Notes under the pieces: generated by a model
Told to the model about the DNA's origin: nothing
What the model saw: the letters and a program-made list of their open reading frames with translations, nothing else
The model's database searches: none
Translations under genes and position numbers: made by a program
Source of the DNA: Aeromonas encheleia
GTDB lineage: Bacteria > Pseudomonadota > Gammaproteobacteria > Enterobacterales > Aeromonadaceae
DNA: 64,000 bases
Assembly (NCBI RefSeq): GCF_900637545.1
Contig: NZ_LR134376.1
Coordinates: forward strand, 695,001 to 759,000
Reading direction: 5' to 3'
Part shown: positions 57,623 to 64,000 of the stretch, piece after piece
Numbering within the stretch: position 1 is the stretch's first letter
Layout: every line of letters begins with the position of its first letter

Positions 57623-57640
57623 TCATTTAGCCTTATCCCA

Positions 57641-57716
57641 GGTCGTTTAGCTCAGCTGGGAGAGCACCTCCCTTACAAGGAGGGGGTCACTGGTTCGAGC
57701 CCAGTAACGACCACCA
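57641..57716 (+). tRNA. tRNA-Val (TAC), copy 3
   Basis: Identical valine gene, 18 nt after the preceding lysine gene. Confidence 0.96.
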
Positions 57717-57737
57717 GTTTGTAAAAATGATATAGAT

Positions 57738-57813
57738 GGGTCGTTAGCTCAGTCGGTAGAGCAGTTGACTTTTAATCAATTGGTCGCTGGTTCGAATCCA
57801 GCACGACCCACCA
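57738..57813 (+). tRNA. tRNA-Lys (TTT), copy 3
   Basis: Identical lysine gene, 191 bp after the previous one. Confidence 0.96.
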
Positions 57814-57831
57814 TCATTTAGCCATATCCCA

Positions 57832-57907
57832 GGTCGTTTAGCTCAGCTGGGAGAGCACCTCCCTTACAAGGAGGGGGTCACTGGTTCGAGCCCAGTAACG
57901 ACCACCA
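57832..57907 (+). tRNA. tRNA-Val (TAC), copy 4
   Basis: Identical valine gene; the preceding spacer has GCCATATCCC. Confidence 0.96.
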
Positions 57908-57928
57908 GTTTGTAAAAATGATACAGAT

Positions 57929-58004
57929 GGGTCGTTAGCTCAGTCGGTAGAGCAGTTGACTTTTAATCAATTGGTCGCTGGTTCGAATCCAGCACGACCC
58001 ACCA
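57929..58004 (+). tRNA. tRNA-Lys (TTT), copy 4
   Basis: Identical lysine gene, again at a 191-bp interval. Confidence 0.96.
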
Positions 58005-58022
58005 TCATTTAGCCTTATCCCA

Positions 58023-58098
58023 GGTCGTTTAGCTCAGCTGGGAGAGCACCTCCCTTACAAGGAGGGGGTCACTGGTTCGAGCCCAGTAACGACCACCA
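58023..58098 (+). tRNA. tRNA-Val (TAC), copy 5
   Basis: Identical valine gene; the spacer after it gains two A residues (193-bp period). Confidence 0.96.
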
Positions 58099-58121
58099 AG
58101 TTTGTAAAAAATGATATAGAT

Positions 58122-58197
58122 GGGTCGTTAGCTCAGTCGGTAGAGCAGTTGACTTTTAATCAATTGGTCGCTGGTTCGAATCCAGCACGACCCACCA
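58122..58197 (+). tRNA. tRNA-Lys (TTT), copy 5
   Basis: Identical lysine gene, 193 bp after the previous one. Confidence 0.96.
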
Positions 58198-58215
58198 TCA
58201 TTTAGCCATATCCCA

Positions 58216-58291
58216 GGTCGTTTAGCTCAGCTGGGAGAGCACCTCCCTTACAAGGAGGGGGTCACTGGTTCGAGCCCAGTAACGACCACCA
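58216..58291 (+). tRNA. tRNA-Val (TAC), copy 6
   Basis: Identical valine gene with the GCCATATCCC spacer variant upstream. Confidence 0.96.
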
Positions 58292-58314
58292 AGTTTGTAA
58301 AAAATGATATAGAT

Positions 58315-58390
58315 GGGTCGTTAGCTCAGTCGGTAGAGCAGTTGACTTTTAATCAATTGGTCGCTGGTTCGAATCCAGCACGACCCACCA
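58315..58390 (+). tRNA. tRNA-Lys (TTT), copy 6
   Basis: Identical lysine gene, last of its kind in the array. Confidence 0.96.
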
Positions 58391-58408
58391 TCATTTAGCC
58401 TTATCCCA

Positions 58409-58484
58409 GGTCGTTTAGCTCAGCTGGGAGAGCACCTCCCTTACAAGGAGGGGGTCACTGGTTCGAGCCCAGTAACGACCACCA
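58409..58484 (+). tRNA. tRNA-Val (TAC), copy 7
   Basis: Last gene of the array, followed after 36 nt by a terminator hairpin. Confidence 0.96.
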
Positions 58485-58518
58485 TATTTCGAGCCGATCG
58501 CTTGTGATAGAACGTCAA

Positions 58519-58544
58519 GAGCCCGCAGCATAGCGGGCTTTTTT
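58519..58544 (+). terminator. tRNA array terminator
   Basis: AGCCCGC-AGCATA-GCGGGCTTTTTT has a short GC stem and six T residues. Confidence 0.9.
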
Positions 58545-58689
58545 GCATCCAGCGCCTGCCGGCCACCGGCGCGGCCGAGAAATTCACGAACCTATTTAGG
58601 CACTTGTATCTCGCCAGATTTGTTGGTGGGCTTGCGCTCGGCTTCTGGTTATAATTTTTGCCTTTCCAAGCGTTGATGGAACAGTCGCA

Positions 58690-59763
58690 ATGAGCAATGC
58701 ACTGAGCAGTGTCCCTCCGGCTATCGAGATGGACTACCCCTTTCCGGCCAAGCCGGCTCCGCTGACCAGCGAACAGAAAGCGGCCCTGATCACCGAGATC
58801 AAGGCCCTGCTCGAATCGCGTCAGGCGGTACTGATAGCCCACTATTATACGGACCCCGAGATCCAGGCGCTGGCCGAGGCCACGGGTGGCTTCGTCGGTG
58901 ACTCCCTCGAGATGGCGCGCTTCGGCCGGGATCACGCGGCCCAGACCCTGATCGTGGCGGGGGTGCGTTTCATGGGGGAAACCTCCAAGATCCTGAGCCC
59001 TAACAAGCGGGTGCTGATGCCGACCCTGGAGGCGGAGTGTTCCCTCGATCTGGGTTGCCCCATCGACCAGTTCTCCGCCTTCTGCGATGCTCACCCCGAT
59101 CACATAGTGGTGGTCTACGCCAACACCTCGGCGGCGGTCAAGGCGCGCGCCGACTGGGTGGTGACCTCCAGCATTGCGCTGGAGATCGTCGAGCATCTCG
59201 ACAGCCAGGGTCACAAGATCATCTGGGGCCCGGACAGACACCTCGGGGCCTACATCGAGAAGCAGACCGGGGCCGAGATGCTGCGCTGGCAGGGTCACTG
59301 CATAGTGCACGACGAGTTCAAGGCCAAGGCCCTGCGCGAGCTCAAGGCCCAGAACCCGGACGCGGCCGTGTTGGTGCATCCGGAGTCACCGGCCTCGGTC
59401 ATCGAGCTGGCCGATGCGGTGGGCTCCACCAGCCAGCTGATCAAGGCGGCGAGGGAGCTGCCCCAGCAGATGCTGATCGTGGCCACCGATCGCGGCATCT
59501 TCTACAAGATGCAGCAGGCCTGTCCGGACAAGGAGATGGTCGAGGCACCGACCGGGGGCGATGGTGCCACCTGCCGCAGCTGTGCCCACTGCCCCTGGAT
59601 GGCGATGAACGGCCTGGTGGCGATCAAGGAGGCTCTGACCGATGGTGCCGAACGCCACGAGATCCTGGTCGATGAAGCGCTGCGGCTGAAGGCGTTGATC
59701 CCGCTCGATCGGATGCTGAACTTTGCCGCCGAGCTCAGGCTCAAGACCCAGGGCAATGCCTGA
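58690..59763 (+). CDS. nadA: Quinolinate synthase
   Basis: A 4Fe-4S enzyme of 357 residues that condenses iminoaspartate with dihydroxyacetone phosphate to quinolinate in de novo NAD synthesis. Cluster cysteines occur in [22 protein letters not shown] and [13 protein letters not shown]. Conserved motifs are [32 protein letters not shown] and VHPESPASV. The ATG is preceded by a weak GGAACAGTCGCA. It stands alone between the tRNA array and a terminator; a NadA-type long form, as in E. coli. Confidence 0.96.
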   Translation: MSNALSSVPPAIEMDYPFPAKPAPLTSEQKAALITEIKALLESRQAVLIAHYYTDPEIQALAEATGGFVGDSLEMARFGRDHAAQTLIVAGVRFMGETSKILSPNKRVLMPTLEAECSLDLGCPIDQFSAFCDAHPDHIVVVYANTSAAVKARADWVVTSSIALEIVEHLDSQGHKIIWGPDRHLGAYIEKQTGAEMLRWQGHCIVHDEFKAKALRELKAQNPDAAVLVHPESPASVIELADAVGSTSQLIKAARELPQQMLIVATDRGIFYKMQQACPDKEMVEAPTGGDGATCRSCAHCPWMAMNGLVAIKEALTDGAERHEILVDEALRLKALIPLDRMLNFAAELRLKTQGNA

Positions 59764-59782
59764 TCCATTAAGGCATCGCATG

Positions 59783-59813
59783 TAGAGAGGGCACCCAATG
59801 GGTGCCCTCTCTT
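59783..59813. terminator. Terminator after nadA
   Basis: AGAGAGGGCACCC-AAT-GGGTGCCCTCTCT is a perfect 13-bp stem, followed by TGTTATTG. It can serve nadA and the convergent mutarotase gene. Confidence 0.88.
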
Positions 59814-59866
59814 GTTATTGCTGTCGCTCGCAGCAGGGGCACATGGCGCGCCGCGGTTCCCTGGGA

Positions 59867-60733
59867 TCAGATGATCACGGTGGAGAGGCTGTGTTCCTCG
59901 CCAGCGGCGACCGTGACACCGGCCTCATCGGTGATGGCGGTCTCGACACAGAGCATGGTGCGATAGCCGTCATCGCTCATGTCGGCCATGGCGGTGGCTC
60001 CTTCCAGCCAGGGGGTCCACACCACCACGCTGTCGTGATTGCCGCTGGTCACCCCGATGCGATGATCCCCATCCTGGACGACAACTGTGGTCTCTGCGTC
60101 CAGATAGATGCGATCCAGGGCGCCTGAGAGCGTCAGGGAACCCTGTTGCTGCGCGTGCTGGCCGCCGACCACCTTGTCCAGGTAGGGTTCGCCCAGACCG
60201 GTCACGCTGACGGCCTCTGGCGCGCTTATCTGCAGATAGGTATGCAGGGCTCCGCTGTAGACGAGGGGTTCCTGCCCGGTGTTGCGGGTGGTCAGCACCA
60301 GGGAGAGCTCCTTGCCGACCAGCACATCCAGATCCAGCTCGAAGGGGTGGGGCCAGAGGGTGCGGCTGGCATCGCTGTCGGTCAGGGAGAGGTGCACCAG
60401 AGTGCCCTCCTCGTGGTCGGAGACGCCATCCAGCGTCCACAGGCTGGTGCGAGCGAAGCCATGGGCAGGCTTGCCGCTGCCAACGCGCGCGGGGGCGGGG
60501 CCGAACCAGGGCCAGCAGAGCGGAATGCCGCCGCGGATGGGCTTGCTGCCATCCAGCACGGCCTTGTCGCTGAGCCAGAGGGAGGCGGGCTCGCCGTGGC
60601 GCTGATAGCTCAGCACATGGGCGCCAAACAGGCTGATCTCGGCCTTGGCGTAACCATTGTCGATAGAGAGCAAGGGTTGGCCCGTCTCGTGGCTGAGGCT
60701 GCAGTGGGCGGTCAGAGTGCGTGTCGGTTGCAT
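59867..60733 (-). CDS. yeaD: D-hexose-6-phosphate mutarotase
   Basis: A beta-sandwich aldose epimerase-like protein of 288 residues, resembling YeaD. Family features are GAHVLSYQRHGEPASLWLSDKAVLDGSKPIRGGIPLCWPWFGP, HGFARTSLW and the YSGALHTYLQIS catalytic-region block. It interconverts anomers of hexose-6-phosphates. Its position downstream of gapA on the same strand matches E. coli gapA-yeaD. CAGGAGTCTTC precedes the chosen ATG; a frame 8 residues longer exists. Confidence 0.92.
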   Translation of the reverse strand: MQPTRTLTAHCSLSHETGQPLLSIDNGYAKAEISLFGAHVLSYQRHGEPASLWLSDKAVLDGSKPIRGGIPLCWPWFGPAPARVGSGKPAHGFARTSLWTLDGVSDHEEGTLVHLSLTDSDASRTLWPHPFELDLDVLVGKELSLVLTTRNTGQEPLVYSGALHTYLQISAPEAVSVTGLGEPYLDKVVGGQHAQQQGSLTLSGALDRIYLDAETTVVVQDGDHRIGVTSGNHDSVVVWTPWLEGATAMADMSDDGYRTMLCVETAITDEAGVTVAAGEEHSLSTVII

Positions 60734-60785
60734 GAAGACTCCTGTGCTCGCGCACATTCAAGGAAGAGGTCGGCGGATCCAGAAT

Positions 60786-60817
60786 ACAAAAAGGCGGCCA
60801 ATGGCCGCCTTTTTTCA
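60786..60817 (-). terminator. gapA terminator
   Basis: AAAAAGGCGGCCA-TTGGCCGCCTTTTT is a strong stem 25 nt after the gapA stop, separating it from the mutarotase gene. Confidence 0.9.
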
Positions 60818-60841
60818 AGCTACTTGATTGCGCATCCCAAA

Positions 60842-61843
<1,002 letters not shown>

Positions 61844-61883
61844 TTACCTAACTGTTCAGTAGTCAAAGAAAATTCCGTTTGTA

Positions 61884-61911
61884 AATTTACTAGAACTCAC
61901 CCGTGAGTCAA
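61884..61911 (-). promoter_or_regulatory. Probable gapA promoter
   Basis: Minus-strand TTGACT and TAAATT are separated by 16 bp, 47 nt upstream of the gapA start. The spacer holds the dyad GACTCAC-GGTGAGT. Confidence 0.5.
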
Positions 61912-62176
61912 CCAACAATCTGCGCGAAATTGCGCTATATCATGAAAAACTGTGAAATTTATTTTCGGTTTATGTAACTGACTACCAACTTTTGTCGAAA
62001 GTGTCATCGGCTGGTTCGCGTCACAGAGATCAACAATAGTGCCTGTCTGGTCACACATCCAGCCAGGGAGATATGTAAAAATGTGCGCGGTTTAGCATGG
62101 CCAAAGAGCCACTGTTCAAGTACCACCCATAAAAATTAATCATATAGATAGAATCCACAGCGGGAATTCTCAAACT
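61912..62176. other. Divergent region gapA / malQ
   Basis: No gene or clear hairpin was found. The stretch must hold the malQ promoter, probably in the A/T-rich parts near 61950 and 62120-62150. No MalT box could be confirmed. Confidence 0.35.
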
Positions 62177-64000
62177 ATGACCACCCTGATTGAACAGCTG
62201 GCTGCCGCCAAAGGTATCGCCAGCGAGTATGTTGATGCCTGGGGCCAGCCGGCTCTGGTATCCGAAGAGAGCAAGGCCGCCATGCTCGGCGCCATGGGTT
62301 ACCGCGTCGATGACGAGGCCGCCCTGAGCGAGCAGCTTGAGCAAGAGCATCGCCAGCACTGGTTGCGTCCACTGGATCCCGTGATGGTGGTGCGCAGCGG
62401 CGAACCCATCAGCCTTGAAGTCCGTCTGCCCATCGAGTTCGTCAACGACGCCCTCCACTGGCAACTCAGCCTGGAGCAGGGCGCGCTCCTGACGGGCCAG
62501 ATCACGCCGATCGAGGGTGAACTGGTCGGCGTCGCCGAATTTGAAGAGATGGAGTGCCAGGCCTATCGCGTGGCGTTGGCGGTGCAGCCCGAGCTGGGCT
62601 ATCACCAGCTGACCCTGCTGGAAGAGGGCAATGACGAGCCGCTGGCCAGCATGCGCCTCATAGTCGCCCCCAAATCCTGTTACAAGCAGGCTCCCATTGC
62701 CAACGGCCGCAAGGTGTGGGGCCCGAGCGTGCAGCTCTATTGTCTGCGCAGTCGCCACAACTGGGGCATGGGGGACTTCAGCGATCTCGGCCAGCTGGTT
62801 GAGAAGGCTGCCGCCTGGGGGGCCCACTTCGTCGGCCTGAACCCCATCCATGCCCTCTATCCGGCCAATCCGGAGAGCGCCAGCCCCTACAGTCCCTCCT
62901 CCCGTCGCTGGCTGAATCTGGCCTACATCGACGTGGAGGCGGTGCCCGAGTTTCTGGCCAACGACAGCCTCAAGGCGGAAGTCGCCAATCCGGCGTTCCA
63001 GCAGCACCTTGCCGCCCTGCGGGCCAAGGAGAGCGTGGACTACACCGGTGTCATCGAGACCAAGCTCGGCATCCTGCGCCAGGTGTTCGACCAGGCCAGC
63101 CTGGGTGCCGTACGCCAGGCCGAGTTTGAGCGTTTCGTGGCCGCCGGCGGCGACAGCCTGCAACAGCAGGCGGCGTTCGATGCGCTGCAGGCGCACTTCT
63201 ATGCCAAGGGCGAAAACGCCTGGGGCTGGCCGGTGTGGCCCGATGCGTTCCGCGATTATCACAATCCCGAGGTGGCGGCCTGGATAGCCGATCACAGCCA
63301 GGATGTGAACTTCTATCTCTACCTGCAATTCCTGGCGGACGAGCAGCTGGCGCAGGCGGATGCCCGTGCCAAGGCGGCCGGCATGGTGATGGGGATCTAC
63401 CGGGATCTGGCGGTGGGTGTCTCCGAAGGATCCACCGAGATCTGGGCCAACCGGGATCTCTACTGCCCCAAGGCCTCGGTCGGCGCGCCGCCCGACATCC
63501 TGGGCCCGCTCGGTCAGAACTGGGGCCTGCCCCCGATGAACCCGAGCCAGCTGTTTGAGGCGGCCTATCAGCCGATGGTGGACCTGTTCCGTGCCAACAT
63601 GCGTTCCTGCGGGGCGCTGCGCATCGACCACGTGATGGCCCTGCTGCGTCTGTGGTGGGTACCGCCCGGAGAGTCCGCCGCCAAGGGGGCCTACATTTAT
63701 TATCCGGTCGACGATCTGCTGGGGATACTGGCGCTCGAATCCCACCGCAATCAGTGTCTGCTGATCGGGGAAGATCTCGGCACAGTGCCGGAAGGCATAG
63801 ACGTTACCCTCAAACAGAACGGCGTGCACTCCTACAAGGTGTTCTTCTTCGAACGCTCCAAGGCCGACGGTGGCTTCATCTCGCCGGCGCACTACACCGA
63901 GCAGGCGATGTCGGCGCTGACCACCCACGACATGCCGACCCTGAAGGGGTTCTGGCATTGCGACGATCTGGCGTTGGGTCGCGAGCTGGGATTGTATCCG
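62177..64000 (+). CDS. malQ: 4-alpha-glucanotransferase (5' part)
   Basis: An amylomaltase of glycoside hydrolase family 77, cut by the right window edge; 608 codons are present without a stop. The N-terminal MTTLIEQLAAAKGIASEYVDAWGQ matches long MalQ forms. The GH77 barrel starts near 160 with GVQLYCLRSRHNWGMGDFSDL. The nucleophile is in ALRIDHVMALLRLWWVP, the acid/base in LLIGEDLGTVP, and TTHDMPTLKGFW supplies further conserved residues. It transfers glucan chains in maltodextrin use, so it fits with PulA. The full family length is about 700-730 residues, so 100-120 are missing. A frame in the opposite strand is a shadow. Confidence 0.95.
   Translation, partial: MTTLIEQLAAAKGIASEYVDAWGQPALVSEESKAAMLGAMGYRVDDEAALSEQLEQEHRQHWLRPLDPVMVVRSGEPISLEVRLPIEFVNDALHWQLSLEQGALLTGQITPIEGELVGVAEFEEMECQAYRVALAVQPELGYHQLTLLEEGNDEPLASMRLIVAPKSCYKQAPIANGRKVWGPSVQLYCLRSRHNWGMGDFSDLGQLVEKAAAWGAHFVGLNPIHALYPANPESASPYSPSSRRWLNLAYIDVEAVPEFLANDSLKAEVANPAFQQHLAALRAKESVDYTGVIETKLGILRQVFDQASLGAVRQAEFERFVAAGGDSLQQQAAFDALQAHFYAKGENAWGWPVWPDAFRDYHNPEVAAWIADHSQDVNFYLYLQFLADEQLAQADARAKAAGMVMGIYRDLAVGVSEGSTEIWANRDLYCPKASVGAPPDILGPLGQNWGLPPMNPSQLFEAAYQPMVDLFRANMRSCGALRIDHVMALLRLWWVPPGESAAKGAYIYYPVDDLLGILALESHRNQCLLIGEDLGTVPEGIDVTLKQNGVHSYKVFFFERSKADGGFISPAHYTEQAMSALTTHDMPTLKGFWHCDDLALGRELGLYP

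Noticed and set aside
62051..63958. A 635-codon minus-strand frame opposite malQ
   Set aside because: The plus-strand frame carries all GH77 motifs and runs to the window edge. The minus frame is a low-complexity His/Gln-rich shadow.

Overview
The window is a gammaproteobacterial chromosome segment, most likely Aeromonas (A. hydrophila group). This is an inference. The basis is the GC-rich coding sequence, Aeromonas/Vibrio-type proteins (GbpA, TIGR04219 and DUF2753 family members, PulA lipoprotein), the cydABX-ybgE-ybgC-tolQRAB-pal-cpoB block, and a tRNA-Lys/tRNA-Val array next to nadA. No insertion sequence, transposase, prophage or CRISPR array was seen.

Layout. 1-2158: the 3' part of a 23S rRNA, then 5S rRNA, tRNA-Asp and a terminator, i.e. 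the end of an rrn operon. 2466-8613: sulfate assimilation (sbp, a small hydrolase, cysT-cysW-cysA, a 60-bp tandem repeat, cysB-type regulator). 8633-10205: gbpA, a chitin-active LPMO adhesin, behind a cyclic-di-GMP-I riboswitch. 10674-17539: M3 peptidase, L,D-transpeptidase, azlCD, the glycyl-radical pair yjjI-yjjW and a DUF1820 gene. 17591-21721: LysR regulator with a duplicated start region, tyrB, and a cobalt/nickel sensor-exporter pair (dmeR/dmeF-like). 21984-28735: a large pullulanase lipoprotein and a ZntA-type P-type ATPase with a MerR-type operator. 29016-32586: tpx, a DEAD-box helicase and a PhoD-like phosphatase. 32625-41379: mostly exported proteins (sphingomyelinase with an overlapping foldase-like partner, OppA-like protein, periplasmic ParB-like protein, PCu(A)C copper chaperone, outer-membrane barrel), with an acetyltransferase and an enoyl-CoA hydratase. 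41434-47178: an SDR gene, a displaced duplicate of the proS 3' end with an AT-rich insert carrying an exonuclease, then proS and ruvAB. 47263-56921: a possible small transcript, then cydABX-ybgE and the tol-pal operon. 57096-58484: fourteen alternating tRNA-Lys and tRNA-Val genes. 58690-64000: nadA, a hexose-6-phosphate mutarotase, gapA and the 5' part of malQ, which runs off the window.

Regulatory reading. Sites that could be read directly include the c-di-GMP-I aptamer before gbpA, two perfect FNR boxes and an ArcA-like box before cydA, a LexA-like box before ruvA, an RcnR-type operator between dmeR and dmeF, a MerR-family dyad before zntA, and a promoter with a GC-rich discriminator before the tRNA array.

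Most unusual items: (1) the proS 3'-end duplication bracketing an AT-rich insert; (2) an apparently complete minus-strand transcription unit at about 47150-47440 with at most a 25-codon ORF; (3) a sphingomyelinase translationally coupled to a lipase-foldase-like protein; (4) the cysA-linked 60-bp repeats, which stay open as 20-residue repeats; (5) partial duplications at the ybgE 3' end and at the LysR gene start; (6) a REP-like palindrome read in frame inside zntA.
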